Shown in pieces: positions 17,989 to 27,508 of a stretch of 64,000 nucleotides of DNA. The stretch lies in assembly GCA_028284865.1 (NCBI GenBank), contig JANQQV010000024.1, forward strand, positions 1 through 64,000, in the 5' to 3' direction. The translations under genes were made by a program, and so were the position numbers. Within the stretch, counting starts at the first letter, position 1; each line of letters opens with the position of its first letter. This DNA is from Rhodothermales bacterium. GTDB lineage: Bacteria > Bacteroidota > Rhodothermia > Rhodothermales > UBA10348. The notes under the pieces are model-generated. The model saw nothing but the letters and a program-made list of their open reading frames with translations. It ran no database searches and was not told the origin of the DNA.

Positions 17989-18243
17989 TCATTCGTCCAT
18001 CGCGTGTTGATCGATCCGATCCAGACGGATCTGGAAACGAGTCAGAACACCTAAAATACGCTCATTGTCACCTCGTGGCAAGTTCGGAAGCAGGTGGTTT
18101 TGCATGGATTCCTTGAAGAAAGGGCCTGAAAAGCACTTCAGAACCTCGGGAATGGTGACAGGTTTACCCACTCGAAGACACGCGTGGGACACTCCAGACA
18201 CCTTCTGGGGATAATGTGGGTAAGTCCACGTATTTTTGTCCAT
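17989..18243 (-). CDS. Possible small protein of unknown function (84 aa)
   Basis: An open frame of 84 codons (ATG at 18241-18243) lies 37 bp upstream of the 31-residue ribosomal protein gene on the same strand. A purine-rich stretch (GATGAGAAAAG) stands shortly before the ATG. The product starts MDKNTWTYPHY and contains VTIPEVLKCFSGPFFKES. I do not recognise it, it has no signal peptide, and codon use is compatible with coding but not decisive. It could instead be the untranslated leader of the ribosomal protein gene. The open frame also extends upstream, antisense to the alpha/beta hydrolase gene, and that part I do not believe. Confidence 0.4.
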   Translation of the reverse strand: MDKNTWTYPHYPQKVSGVSHACLRVGKPVTIPEVLKCFSGPFFKESMQNHLLPNLPRGDNERILGVLTRFQIRLDRIDQHAMDE

Positions 18244-18310
18244 CGGATCTTTTCTCATCGGAACGCACTCACGTCCGGTCGCCCCTCGACCGGAACCATT
18301 CCTGACGCCC

Positions 18311-19117
18311 ATGGCTGGCACACCGTACGAAATGAAGGAGGTGAACGGCATCCGCTACGCGGAAGCTGGGGCAGACTCCAAGGCGACCCCTGTGCTGCTG
18401 TTGCACGGCATGATGGGGACGGTTGAGAACTGGGAAAACCTGATCCCGGCTGTGTCCGGCGCCGGGTATCGGATTGTGTGTCCGGTGCTGCCGATGTACA
18501 CGATCAAGCTCAGACAAGCTCATCTCCAGGGCATCGTCGATTTCGTACGTGAGTTCACTGATCTGGCGGGGCTGGAGCGTGCGGTGGTAACAGGCAACTC
18601 ATTCGGTGGACATGTGGCCGCCATGTACGCGATGCAGTTTCCCGAGCGCGTTGCCGCGATGGTCCTGTCCGGCGCTTCGGGGATCTACGAAGTGGAGATG
18701 TCATCATCCGTCATGCGGCGCAATGACAAGAACTACCTGCGTCCCCGGGTCGAGAAAACGTTCTACGATCCGGTCCACGTGACCGATGAGCTCCTGGACG
18801 ACGTGATCGACATCATCACGGACCGGGAGAAGGCGATCCGCCTGATCAAGTTCGCGCGAGCAGTCGAAAAAGGGTCCATCAAGGATCAGTTGGGTCAGAT
18901 CCAGGCGCCCACACTGTTGGTTTGGGGCAAGCAGGATGAGATCACCCCGCCTGATGTCGCCGTCACCTTCAACGAGGGTATTCCGAACTGCGAGCTGCAT
19001 TGGATTGACGAGTGTGGACACGTTCCCATGCAGGAGCAGCCTGAAGAGTTCAATCGGGTCTATCTGGACTTCCTTCGCAGAACCGTCGGCGAAGCCTCTC
19101 AAGTGCTGGCTGGCTGA
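18311..19117 (+). CDS. Alpha/beta hydrolase
   Basis: This 268-residue protein has the alpha/beta-hydrolase fold. The oxyanion segment LLLHGMMG is at about residues 29-36. The nucleophile elbow GNSFGG has Ser97. The acid is Asp209 in WGKQDEITPP, and the catalytic histidine is H237 in ECGHVPM. All catalytic residues are present, so it should be active as an esterase, C-C hydrolase (MhpC-like) or related enzyme. The substrate is not readable. The ATG at 18311 is chosen because the preceding 25 codons in the same frame look non-conserved and overlap the divergent small frame. It has no signal peptide and is likely cytoplasmic. Confidence 0.9.
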   Translation: MAGTPYEMKEVNGIRYAEAGADSKATPVLLLHGMMGTVENWENLIPAVSGAGYRIVCPVLPMYTIKLRQAHLQGIVDFVREFTDLAGLERAVVTGNSFGGHVAAMYAMQFPERVAAMVLSGASGIYEVEMSSSVMRRNDKNYLRPRVEKTFYDPVHVTDELLDDVIDIITDREKAIRLIKFARAVEKGSIKDQLGQIQAPTLLVWGKQDEITPPDVAVTFNEGIPNCELHWIDECGHVPMQEQPEEFNRVYLDFLRRTVGEASQVLAG

Positions 19118-19252
19118 TCAAAGGCCGTAGTCGATCGTCAGGGTGCGATGGCCGTGAAACCGCTCAGTCTGGGGATTCTACCATCCGCGTGATTGGTGCA
19201 ACGCCATCACCAGAGCCGCACTATGTTGCTTCAGATTGAATCGCTCGAATCC

Positions 19253-19699
19253 ATGAAGCACATCTATTCCATCTTGATTGCTCTCGTACTCGTCGCCGGT
19301 TGCGACAGTGAGGGGCTGCAGAATGATGATCCGCCGTTTGACCCGGGTCAGATTTCGGTTGGTGACTATTCTGAGGTTGATCTTGAAGGCGATGCGTTCG
19401 AGTTGCGGGGAGCGCGCATCGAGGGTCGTCGCCTTCAATTGGATGTCTCTTATTCGGGAGGGTGCGCCGACCACGCGTTTGCTGGATTTACGCCTGAGAC
19501 GATCATCACGATTTACCCTCCGCAGTTGACTGTCTTTGTCGTGCATGATGGCAGCAACGACGATTGCGAGGCTTGGGTGTCGGAAACGGTCGAACTAGAG
19601 CTTGAGACGCTTCTGGACGGATTCGGCGACGTATTCCAGCTCAGTGTTTATCCGATTGACTCGCACTCGGATCCCATCACCCTGCATCACAACGGGTAA
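19253..19699 (+). CDS. Small lipoprotein of unknown function
   Basis: This 148-residue predicted lipoprotein starts MKHIYSILIALVLVAGC, with the lipidated cysteine at residue 17. The mature part has short beta-type segments and the motif SGGCADHAF in the middle, plus two further cysteines of which one is in DDCEAW; a disulfide between them is possible. I do not recognise a domain. The ATG at 19253 is chosen because it begins the signal peptide; the open frame extends 20 codons upstream. Another lipoprotein gene follows after 11 bp, so the two probably share a transcript. Confidence 0.75.
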   Translation: MKHIYSILIALVLVAGCDSEGLQNDDPPFDPGQISVGDYSEVDLEGDAFELRGARIEGRRLQLDVSYSGGCADHAFAGFTPETIITIYPPQLTVFVVHDGSNDDCEAWVSETVELELETLLDGFGDVFQLSVYPIDSHSDPITLHHNG

Positions 19700-19710
19700 T
19701 CACATCATTC

Positions 19711-20190
19711 ATGCTTCGGGTCGTTTCGCTCATAGCCGTCCTTGTCCTTCTATCCGGATGCAGTCCGCGCTTGTCGCCGCTGTATCGGGATTACGAGGTG
19801 ACGGCAGACGAGGCCGCTGCCGAAAACGTGGTTGACGATCACACCGAAGTGATGGAACGCATTCGAATGGGCCTGGAGTCGGCAGGGTGGGAATTGGGTG
19901 ATGCGATCACGTCCAACGTCGTGGCCGCCGAATCCCGCAAGTTCCGAGAGTGGGGATTGTACTCCATCGAAGTGAACCTCGAGGTCGCTCCAGTCGGCGG
20001 AAACTATGTCCGGCTCTTCGTGCATCCCTATCGCGTCTACTTCACAGGCGCAAAGCGAAAGATCCCGTACCTGCGAGGCAGTCTTGCCCGCTCCGTTCTG
20101 AAGGATCTGCACGAGGCGTTTGAAGAGCAGGGACTGGAGCACATCGGCACAGCGCAGACGCGCGATCGAGCCCTCCTCAGGGGAGACTGA
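19711..20190 (+). CDS. Small lipoprotein of unknown function
   Basis: This 159-residue predicted lipoprotein has a signal peptide ending in LLSGC (cysteine at residue 17). The mature part holds an amphipathic helix (TEVMERIRMGLESAGWEL) and beta-strand-like segments such as YSIEVNLEVAPVGGNYVRLFVHPYR. The C-terminal helix is basic, then acidic. The helix-plus-strands layout resembles small periplasmic ligand or lipid-binding folds, but I cannot assign one. It follows the previous lipoprotein gene after 11 bp. Confidence 0.75.
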   Translation: MLRVVSLIAVLVLLSGCSPRLSPLYRDYEVTADEAAAENVVDDHTEVMERIRMGLESAGWELGDAITSNVVAAESRKFREWGLYSIEVNLEVAPVGGNYVRLFVHPYRVYFTGAKRKIPYLRGSLARSVLKDLHEAFEEQGLEHIGTAQTRDRALLRGD

Positions 20191-20300
20191 ACGGAAAGCG
20201 TCGACAGTCCTTGTGAATCCCGCTGGTCAGATATTGCCGGGATTATCGGTGGACGGTATATAGAGGGATGACTTGTCTTTCCCACTCTTCATTTGCCGTC

Positions 20301-22751
20301 ATGAAAAGACTGTTCACCTTTCTCGTTGTCCTGTTGGTTGCCGGTGCTTTCTCAAGCGCGACCTTTGCTCAGGATGGCTACCAAGTCCCGGTTGATGATC
20401 TGAAGGCACTGGTTGATGCGCCCGTAGCGCCATCCATGTCGCTCAGCCCGGACAACAACACCATGATCCTGATGGAGCGGCAGGCGCTGCCGACCATCGC
20501 TGATCTTTCCCAGCCCGAAATGCGATTGGCTGGGACACGTATCAATCCCCGGACGAATGGTCCGAGTCGATCGACGTCGTTCGTCTCCATGACACTAACT
20601 TCTGTGGATGGCGCGGCTGAACGTGAGGTTTCTGGAATCCCGGCCGACGCGGGTATTGGATTCGGCTCGTGGTCCCCGGATGGCTCACACTTCGTTTTCC
20701 CGGTCACGATGTCGGACCGGATCGAACTCTGGTCGTTGGACGTGGCTTCGGCCTCCGCTTCGCGGTTGATTGATCAGCCGCTGAATGGTGTGGGAGGCGG
20801 CATGTTCACCTGGATGCCGGATAGTGAGACCTTGCTGGTGCGGGCCGTCGCGGCCGATCGCGGTGCAATGCCCAAGGCACCTGAAGTCCCGGCCACCCCT
20901 GTGGTGCAGGAAAACGCGGGCGAAGCCGCGCCGGCCCGCACCTACCAGGATTTGCTGGAATCGCCACACGACGAGGATGTATTCGAGTGGTTCATGAGCA
21001 GCGACCTGCTTCGCGTCTCGATGGATGGCTCGGTGTCGGATCTGGATCGAAGCGGGATGATCACTTCCATGGATCCCTCGCCCGATGGGCAATTCATTCT
21101 CCTCGAGACCATGAATCGCCCATTTTCCTACCTGGTGCCTTACTACCGATTCCCGAATCGCATCGATGTGGTAGATACCGATGGCGGCCTGGTCCAGATG
21201 ATTGAAGACCAGCCGTTGATGGAGAATGTCCCGACCGGCTTCGGATCGACAACGACAGGCATTCGCTCCATCACCTGGCGTCAGGACGCCGATGCGACGC
21301 TGGCGTGGGTTGAAGCGCTGGATGGTGGTGATGGCAATGCAGACGTTGATCTGCGCGACGCGGTCAAGCAGCTCGCGCACCCGTTTACTGGCGACGCCGA
21401 AACAATGATCGAACTCCCTCTGCGCTACGCTGGCATGATGTGGAGCGATGATGGCTTCATGCTGGTCAACGAGCGCTGGACATCCACACGCGAATACCGG
21501 ACCTACAAAGTCGCGACGGACGGTTCGAGCGCTTCTGCACAGACCGTTTTCGACTATTCGTACGAAGACCGGTATGCGAATCCCGGTTCGCCGATGATGG
21601 ATTCCGATGACACGGGTCGTCGTCTTCTGATGACTTCGGATGATGGGTCGATTTACCTGACTGGGACAGGCGCTTCACCGGAAGGGAATCGGCCATTCCT
21701 GCGTCGCTTTGACATGGATTCGGGCGAAACAGAGGAGCTCTTCCGCTCCCAGGCGCCCTACTACGAGCGCTTCGCCGGCTGGCTGGATGCTGATGCGGGC
21801 ACGTTCCTGACCATGCGCGAGTCCACGAACGAGCCGCCGAACTACTTCAAGCGCACGGTGGGTTCGGACGAGATCATGGCCGTCACCAACTTCCCGCATC
21901 CATACCCCGAGATGGATGGCATCTCCAAGGAGACCATTTCCTACATACGCGAAGATGGCGTGCCGCTGACGGCTGATCTGTACCTGCCCGCTGGCTACGA
22001 TGCTTCCCGTGACGGTCCACTACCTGCGCTCGTTTGGGCCTATCCACGGGAGTTCAAGTCGGTGGCTGCTGCCGGCCAGGTATCCTCGACGCCGTATGCG
22101 TTCAAGCGCATCTCCTACTCGGGCGCGCTACCGTACGTGACACAGGGCTATGCTGTACTGAACAACGCGGCCATGCCCATCATCGGTCTGGGTGATGAGC
22201 AGCCGAACGATACCTTTGTCGAGCAACTGGTCACCAGCGCCGAGGCGGTGATCAACGAAGGCGTGCGTCGCGGCGTCGTTGATCCCGACCGTGTGGCCAT
22301 TGCGGGCCATTCGTACGGCGCCTTCATGACAGCCAACCTCCTGGCACACTCTGACCTGTTCCGTGCGGGCATTGCGCGTAGTGGCGCCTACAACCGTTCG
22401 CTCACCCCCTTCGGCTTCCAGGCTGAGCCGCGCACGTTCTGGGAAGCTCCGGAGATCTATTTCGCCATGAGCCCCTTCATGCACGCGCACAAGGTCAACG
22501 AGCCGATCCTGCTCATCCACGGGATGGCGGACAACAACTCGGGCACGTTCCCTGTGCAGAGCGAGCGCTTCTATCATGGCCTGAAAGGCAATGGCGCCAC
22601 GGCCCGCCTGGTCATGCTGCCGCACGAGTCGCATGGCTACCGCGCCATGGAGTCCGTCCTGCACGTGCTGTGGGAGACGCACAACTGGCTGGACACCTAC
22701 GTCAAGAACGCTCCGCCACGTGTTGAAGTGAACGAGCCGACGGGGCGGTAG
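20301..22751 (+). CDS. Secreted S9-family (prolyl oligopeptidase-type) serine peptidase
   Basis: This 816-residue protein has a signal peptide (MKRLFTFLVVLLVAGAFS...FAQ), an N-terminal beta-propeller-like region (about 25-550), and a C-terminal alpha/beta-hydrolase catalytic domain. The nucleophile is Ser671 in GHSYGAF, the acid lies in HGMADNNSGT and the histidine in PHESHGY. This is the S9 catalytic triad. The combination of signal peptide, long propeller and this C-terminal order resembles the glutamyl endopeptidase branch (plastid CGEP relatives) rather than classic prolyl oligopeptidase, which is an inference. The ATG at 20301 is chosen for the signal peptide. A strong hairpin follows at 22783. 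Confidence 0.92.
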   Translation: MKRLFTFLVVLLVAGAFSSATFAQDGYQVPVDDLKALVDAPVAPSMSLSPDNNTMILMERQALPTIADLSQPEMRLAGTRINPRTNGPSRSTSFVSMTLTSVDGAAEREVSGIPADAGIGFGSWSPDGSHFVFPVTMSDRIELWSLDVASASASRLIDQPLNGVGGGMFTWMPDSETLLVRAVAADRGAMPKAPEVPATPVVQENAGEAAPARTYQDLLESPHDEDVFEWFMSSDLLRVSMDGSVSDLDRSGMITSMDPSPDGQFILLETMNRPFSYLVPYYRFPNRIDVVDTDGGLVQMIEDQPLMENVPTGFGSTTTGIRSITWRQDADATLAWVEALDGGDGNADVDLRDAVKQLAHPFTGDAETMIELPLRYAGMMWSDDGFMLVNERWTSTREYRTYKVATDGSSASAQTVFDYSYEDRYANPGSPMMDSDDTGRRLLMTSDDGSIYLTGTGASPEGNRPFLRRFDMDSGETEELFRSQAPYYERFAGWLDADAGTFLTMRESTNEPPNYFKRTVGSDEIMAVTNFPHPYPEMDGISKETISYIREDGVPLTADLYLPAGYDASRDGPLPALVWAYPREFKSVAAAGQVSSTPYAFKRISYSGALPYVTQGYAVLNNAAMPIIGLGDEQPNDTFVEQLVTSAEAVINEGVRRGVVDPDRVAIAGHSYGAFMTANLLAHSDLFRAGIARSGAYNRSLTPFGFQAEPRTFWEAPEIYFAMSPFMHAHKVNEPILLIHGMADNNSGTFPVQSERFYHGLKGNGATARLVMLPHESHGYRAMESVLHVLWETHNWLDTYVKNAPPRVEVNEPTGR

Positions 22752-22782
22752 TCCTAATCCCAACATCACGAGATTGAACAGC

Positions 22783-22810
22783 GCGGGGGCGGCCATTCGG
22801 CCGCCCCCGC
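22783..22810. terminator. Bidirectional hairpin terminator between S9 peptidase and ppc
   Basis: A perfect 12-bp GC-rich stem (GCGGGGGCGGCC) with a 4-base loop lies between two convergent genes, 31 bp after the peptidase stop and 27 bp after the ppc stop on the other strand. No long T-run follows on either side, but position and stability suggest it ends both transcripts. Confidence 0.85.
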
Positions 22811-22837
22811 GTGCATTTCAGTGAATCGGTACGCTGA

Positions 22838-25405
22838 TCAAGCCGAATTCCGGCTGGCGTTGATGTTGCCGTACAGGGAGCGGGTGACCAGCTTCTCCCA
22901 CGTCTCCTGTGGTCCGCTGCCCTCTTCGATTTTCATGAGGGCGTATTGCTGGATCATCAACAATGGAATGACCAGCCTTTCGCGGATGGCTACCGAGGCC
23001 CGGGAGATGGGCTCTTCTTTCATCAGTTCGTCCGAGCCGGATATCGAAAGCAGCATCCGGACCGAGAGCTCGTACTCAGCCTTCAGCATCTGCCAGAATT
23101 CGCCAAACTCAGGGTCGTCCGCCATGTAGGCGGTCAGTTCGAAACGGCACTTCGAAAGCGACATCATCGAGTTCAGGGCCAATGAATGGAAAAAGGGACT
23201 CTCGGAGAACAGCGCTTTGAGGTCCTCCATGCGTCCATCGTCGGCGACCTTTTTGAGCGCCGTTCCAATCCCGTAATACCCCGGCACGTTCTGTTTGAGC
23301 TGGCTCCATGAGCCTACGAATGGGATGGCTCGCAAATCGTCCAGCGACAGCCGCTCTGAACTTGAGCGCGATGCGGGACGACTTCCGATGTTCGCTCGGG
23401 TGTAGAATCGCAGGGTGCTTCGCTTCTCGAGGTAGGGGACGAATCGCGGATCGTTCTTCAATGCCGTGTAGGATTCATACCCATAATCCGACAATTCCTC
23501 CATCAGCGATCGCTGATCGGCGGTCATCGCGTCGGTGTGGCCGAAAAGATGCTGGTGCAATCCAGCCGCGATCAGCAATTCGCAGTTGTGACGGAAGTGC
23601 GCCTTCGTTCCGTACGTGCTGGAGATCATCTGCCCCTGGATGGTCAGTTCAAGCGCGTGGCTGGCTACACCTGGCCCTTGCGAAGCGTAGAACCGGTGGG
23701 TCTTGCCGCCGCCGCGGGCCGGCGGTCCGCCGCGACCGTCGAAGAAGACTGCTTCCACGTCGTGGGCACGGCACGTGGCCGTGAGTGCCTCTTTGGTCGT
23801 TTGAATGGTCCAGTTCGCTTCCAGGTAGCCCCCGTCTTTGGTGCCGTCTGAAAACCCAAGCATCATCGTTTGCCGACGAACTCGCTTTTGAACGTGCTCC
23901 CGATAAGGCGTCATGTTGAACAACGCATCCATGATGTCAGGCGCATTGCTCATCCCCGTCATGGATTCGAACAACGGGATGATATCGACAGAAACCGCTT
24001 CCTCGCTCCAGACCCAGCGAAGCAGCGCAAAAACGAAGAGCACGGCGAATTCGTCCTCGGCGTGCGAAATGATGTAGCGATGACACCCTTCTTCGCCATT
24101 GAGCGCCTGGATATCGCGAATGGCACGCATGGTCTCGACGGTGTCCCGGAGCAGGTCATCCTCGAAGCAAGACTCATCAATGGACATGGACGGGCTCAGC
24201 AGGATTTCGGTCAACTGCTCCTTAGTGAGCTCATCGATCGACAATGTGACATGCCCGTTCTGAACCAGGACTGCTTCGATCAGCCGTCGGTGAACGCGGT
24301 GATTCTGGCGAACATCGATCGAAGCGAAATGCGTCCTGAAGATGCGCGTTTTGTCAATGAAGTCGTCGAGCTCGGTCAGGTACAGGCTGCTGTACCTTGT
24401 CACCAGCTGCTCCCGGATGCCAACGAGGGTGGATTCGAGCTCGGCGTAACTGAGCGGCTCGTCCTCGTCGAACATAGCGGCATATAGCCGTTCTCTGAGG
24501 CCCCTGACGTCAGCATGCAGGCCACGGAAAGTCAGCCGCTGATCCAGGAGTTTGACATCGTTGTAGTAGCACTTCATCAGCGTCATCCGAAGATCGCGAG
24601 CTACCTGACGCGTCGTCTCACTGGTGACGAACGGATTGCCATCCCGATCGCCGCCAGGCCAGAATCCCAGCTTCAACAACCCATGAGCGTCCGGGCTGCC
24701 TTCGGGCAATCGGGACTTGACGTCGGCATACAATTCGCCGACGGCATCGTAGTAGACGTGACGAAGGAAAAGGAGGATATTGTGTGCTTCGTCAAGTGGT
24801 GTGGGTGCCTCCTCGCTGAGCAGCGAAGTCAGTCCCAATTGCCGCAACAGACGGTCGACTTCGGTGATGTCGTTCGCCGTGATCGCCTCCCGCAGTTTCG
24901 CAATGATGAGTAGGACGGACGGTGGATAGAACTGAGTCGGGTGGGCGGTAAAGACCACGCGCGCCGAAAAGTCAGCGATGGCCTGCGTGACCTGACGGAC
25001 AGCTTCCCTGTCGCCCGTCCCCAGTACGGATCGCTCGCGTCCGAATTGAAGCAACTGAATGAGTGAGAGCTGCTCGTCATCCTCCAGCAATTCCGGGAAA
25101 GCAGCGTCCTCCACGCTGTCGAACAGCACGATCTGGCGTTCGACGTACTGCACGACCCGGAACATGAAGTCGATCCGGTCCGCTTCCGTTTCGATGTCCG
25201 TGTGCTGGGCGAAAAAACCGTCGAGGATGTCGATCGGCTGACCACCTTTCGTCAACTGCTCCTCACAGAAGTCACCGAGCAGCGGGATCAATACGCCTAC
25301 CTGACGGATCTGGCGAAACGGCAGACTCAGGAAGAGGCTGTTGTAGACGTTGAACCGGTTGGTGACCAGCGTCTCGAAATCCTGTCGCCGTGCGTTCGGG
25401 TCCAT
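22838..25405 (-). CDS. ppc: Phosphoenolpyruvate carboxylase
   Basis: This 855-residue enzyme adds bicarbonate to PEP to make oxaloacetate and so refills the TCA cycle. The conserved motifs are seen in order: FTAHPTQ with the active-site histidine, the GGDRDGNPFV loop, the DGRGGPPARGGGK glycine-rich loop (usually GRGGxxxRGGGP), and the SRPASR segment before the C-terminal half. The C-terminus is RNSA rather than the usual RNTG. The ATG at 25403-25405 starts MDPNARRQDF and is preferred over upstream codons whose residues (MGALPVSIL...) look unrelated to the family. It is a single-gene unit. Confidence 0.95.
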   Translation of the reverse strand: MDPNARRQDFETLVTNRFNVYNSLFLSLPFRQIRQVGVLIPLLGDFCEEQLTKGGQPIDILDGFFAQHTDIETEADRIDFMFRVVQYVERQIVLFDSVEDAAFPELLEDDEQLSLIQLLQFGRERSVLGTGDREAVRQVTQAIADFSARVVFTAHPTQFYPPSVLLIIAKLREAITANDITEVDRLLRQLGLTSLLSEEAPTPLDEAHNILLFLRHVYYDAVGELYADVKSRLPEGSPDAHGLLKLGFWPGGDRDGNPFVTSETTRQVARDLRMTLMKCYYNDVKLLDQRLTFRGLHADVRGLRERLYAAMFDEDEPLSYAELESTLVGIREQLVTRYSSLYLTELDDFIDKTRIFRTHFASIDVRQNHRVHRRLIEAVLVQNGHVTLSIDELTKEQLTEILLSPSMSIDESCFEDDLLRDTVETMRAIRDIQALNGEEGCHRYIISHAEDEFAVLFVFALLRWVWSEEAVSVDIIPLFESMTGMSNAPDIMDALFNMTPYREHVQKRVRRQTMMLGFSDGTKDGGYLEANWTIQTTKEALTATCRAHDVEAVFFDGRGGPPARGGGKTHRFYASQGPGVASHALELTIQGQMISSTYGTKAHFRHNCELLIAAGLHQHLFGHTDAMTADQRSLMEELSDYGYESYTALKNDPRFVPYLEKRSTLRFYTRANIGSRPASRSSSERLSLDDLRAIPFVGSWSQLKQNVPGYYGIGTALKKVADDGRMEDLKALFSESPFFHSLALNSMMSLSKCRFELTAYMADDPEFGEFWQMLKAEYELSVRMLLSISGSDELMKEEPISRASVAIRERLVIPLLMIQQYALMKIEEGSGPQETWEKLVTRSLYGNINASRNSA

Positions 25406-25643
25406 GTCCGGAAAGCCTGCTGTTGGAGGGAGCGAGGCGCAATATAGAAGACTTCTCCGACCCCAGATCAGGATTGAGACGGGTAATGCGCCCAACGGCC
25501 TTCAGAAGGTGTTTTGGAGGTCTTGAAGGAAACAAATCGGGGTCGATACTCCGTAACAGGTGGGTATTCACCGCGTACACAGGTGTATATGCACAGCTTC
25601 CAGGCGCTTCTCAGCGCCGACGAGGCGTGTTCTTTACAAGTAT

Positions 25644-26028
25644 GGGGATGTCACGGCTTCGACGGGTGATGAGTAAAGCAGACTGCGTGTCGAGCCTTCC
25701 AGGGGTGCTCGTAAATCCCTCTTGGAAAACCGACAAATGCCAACGATTACGCATTCGCGATGGCCGCTTAAGGTCGTATACGAACCTTAGCCTTGCTATC
25801 TGTCCACCAGCATGTCTGTCCATAGACGGCTGACTGGGCATCGACTCTTATGGAATAGGTGTTGCCACGCCGGCTGAGTAAGCAACACTGAAACTCGATC
25901 AGCCTTTGTGCAGGTCTGGCCCTAGATGGCTGGCCACGGAACTGCATGAGCATTAAGTAAGCCAACTACACACGTAGACGTCTGACTGGACTGTCATTCG
26001 GACCTGGGTTCGACTCCCAGCATCTCCA
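25644..26028 (+). ncRNA. ssrA: Transfer-messenger RNA (tmRNA)
   Basis: The 5' end GGGGATGTCACGGCTTCGAC and the 3' end with the T-arm GGTTCGACTCCC followed by CATCTCC pair to form the tRNA-like domain of one-piece tmRNA. The CCA end is not encoded (CATCTCCA is followed by CTACT). The tag reading frame lies at 25739-25771: GCC AAC GAT TAC GCA TTC GCG ATG GCC GCT then TAA, giving ANDYAFAMAA. tmRNA rescues stalled ribosomes together with SmpB and marks the product for degradation. A strong terminator follows at 26057. Ends are given to the discriminator base and could shift by a few bases. Confidence 0.95.
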
Positions 26029-26056
26029 CTACTGGATCTCTCGTGGATCCTCACTG

Positions 26057-26088
26057 ACGGGCCGCCTCCGATTCCGGAGGCGGCCCGT
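26057..26088 (+). terminator. Intrinsic terminator of ssrA
   Basis: A perfect 14-bp stem (ACGGGCCGCCTCCG) with loop ATTC is followed by TGCTGTTTCC on the plus strand, 28 bp after the tmRNA end. Confidence 0.85.
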
Positions 26089-26187
26089 TGCTGTTTCCCC
26101 CGAACCAACCGCGGCACATTTTCGTATCCGTCGTTCTCAGGCGACAATCTGAGCCTCGCTGTCGTTCGAGCTTCCCAAAACCCATCC

Positions 26188-27498
26188 TTGGAATTCATAC
26201 TTCTGCTCTTTCTGATCCTCGTCAATGGCATCTTTGCCATGGCGGAGATTGGCTTGGTTGCTTCCCGAACCGTTCGACTTCGTCGCCTGGCGGACAGCGG
26301 CGACGCCTCTGCAAAAGCCGCCCTTCAGCTTAGGGATGATCCGACAAAGTTCTTGTCCACTGTCCAGATCGGAATCACCGCCATCGGGATCCTGAATGGT
26401 ATCGTGGGTGAGGCCGTTTTTGCTGACCCCCTCTCTGAGTTGCTTCAGTTGACTGGACTGGGAGTGGGGGCCTCCAGCGTCGGTGCTACAGCGATTGTCG
26501 TGATCAGCATCACGTACCTGACCATCGTTTTCGGTGAGCTGGTGCCCAAGCGCATTGCCCAGTTCAATGCTGAGGGAGTCGCAAGATTCATGGCGCGACC
26601 TTTGGCGGCGCTGGCCAGATTCTCGGGACCGTTCGTTTGGGTCCTGTCCAGTTCTACAGACGGCGTGCTTCGACTGCTGGGCAAAGGCGAACTCTCCAGC
26701 GCAAACGTGACGGAAGAGGATATTCACGCCGTGTTGTTCGAGGGATCTCGATCAGGAGCCATCGAGCAGCAAGAGCACGACATCGTCAGAAACGTATTTC
26801 GACTTGATGATCGTCAGATCGCGTCGATCATGACGCCGCGCAGTGACATCACCTACTTGGACCTGAACGAATCCTTTGACGTGAGTCTGGAGCAGCTGGT
26901 CGCCTCGGACCATACCCGCTATCCTGTTTGCCAAGGGGGTTTGGAGAACATTCTTGGCGTGATTACCTCGAAGCGGCTGTTCCGTCAGCACCTGAAAGGT
27001 GAGTCCGGCCAAGACGTCACGCCCCATTTGCTTCCCGCTGTATATGTCCCTGAATCCCTCACGGGCCTCAAGCTGCTTGAGCAGTTCCGGGAGTCGGGGA
27101 TGCAAATGGTATTCGTCGTTGACGAATACGGCGATGTGGTCGGCCTGATTACGCTCCAGGATCTCCTGCAAGCCTTGGCTGGCGAATTCAAGTCGCAAAA
27201 TCCTGCAGCCGACGTCTGGGCAGTTCAGCGCGAAGATGGCTCCTGGCTCCTTGATGGACTCATGCCGGTGCTGGAATTGCAGGACACCCTTCAGCTGTCC
27301 GGGATTCCCGACGAGGAACGCGCACAATACCACACGCTCAGCGGTATGATCATGTGGATGTTCGGTCGCGTTCCTGAAACCGGTGACCTCACAGACTGGC
27401 AGGGCTGGATTCTGGAAGTAGTCGATCTGGATGGTAACCGGATTGACAAAGTGTTGGCCTACCGGGACAAAACGACCGGAACATCGAACGAAGACTGA
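26188..27498 (+). CDS. CNNM/CorC-type transmembrane CBS-domain protein (HlyC/CorC family)
   Basis: This 436-residue membrane protein has an N-terminal DUF21/CNNM transmembrane domain (about residues 1-185), a CBS-domain pair (about 200-320) and a C-terminal CorC_HlyC domain (about 340-425). Typical segments are FAMAEIGLVASRT near the N-terminus, FGELVPKRIAQ, MTPRSDITYLDL at the first CBS domain and DEYGDVVGLITLQDLL in the second. Family knowledge links it to Mg2+/Co2+ export or homeostasis. The start codon is TTG at 26188 (reads as MEFILLLFL), chosen because the frame upstream contains no ATG and the family begins exactly there. No Shine-Dalgarno is seen. It follows tmRNA. Confidence 0.9.
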   Translation: MEFILLLFLILVNGIFAMAEIGLVASRTVRLRRLADSGDASAKAALQLRDDPTKFLSTVQIGITAIGILNGIVGEAVFADPLSELLQLTGLGVGASSVGATAIVVISITYLTIVFGELVPKRIAQFNAEGVARFMARPLAALARFSGPFVWVLSSSTDGVLRLLGKGELSSANVTEEDIHAVLFEGSRSGAIEQQEHDIVRNVFRLDDRQIASIMTPRSDITYLDLNESFDVSLEQLVASDHTRYPVCQGGLENILGVITSKRLFRQHLKGESGQDVTPHLLPAVYVPESLTGLKLLEQFRESGMQMVFVVDEYGDVVGLITLQDLLQALAGEFKSQNPAADVWAVQREDGSWLLDGLMPVLELQDTLQLSGIPDEERAQYHTLSGMIMWMFGRVPETGDLTDWQGWILEVVDLDGNRIDKVLAYRDKTTGTSNED

Positions 27499-27508
27499 TC
27501 GGGCGGTC

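Noticed and set aside
23870..24487. A 205-codon plus-strand open frame inside ppc
   Set aside because: It lies antisense to the conserved carboxylase and its product looks like a shadow translation with no domain.
25390..25833. A 147-codon frame running over the ppc start and the 5' half of tmRNA
   Set aside because: tmRNA is certain there from its ends, tag frame and terminator, so the frame is not a gene.
26137..26727. A 196-codon minus-strand frame overlapping the CNNM gene
   Set aside because: Antisense shadow of a well conserved membrane protein.
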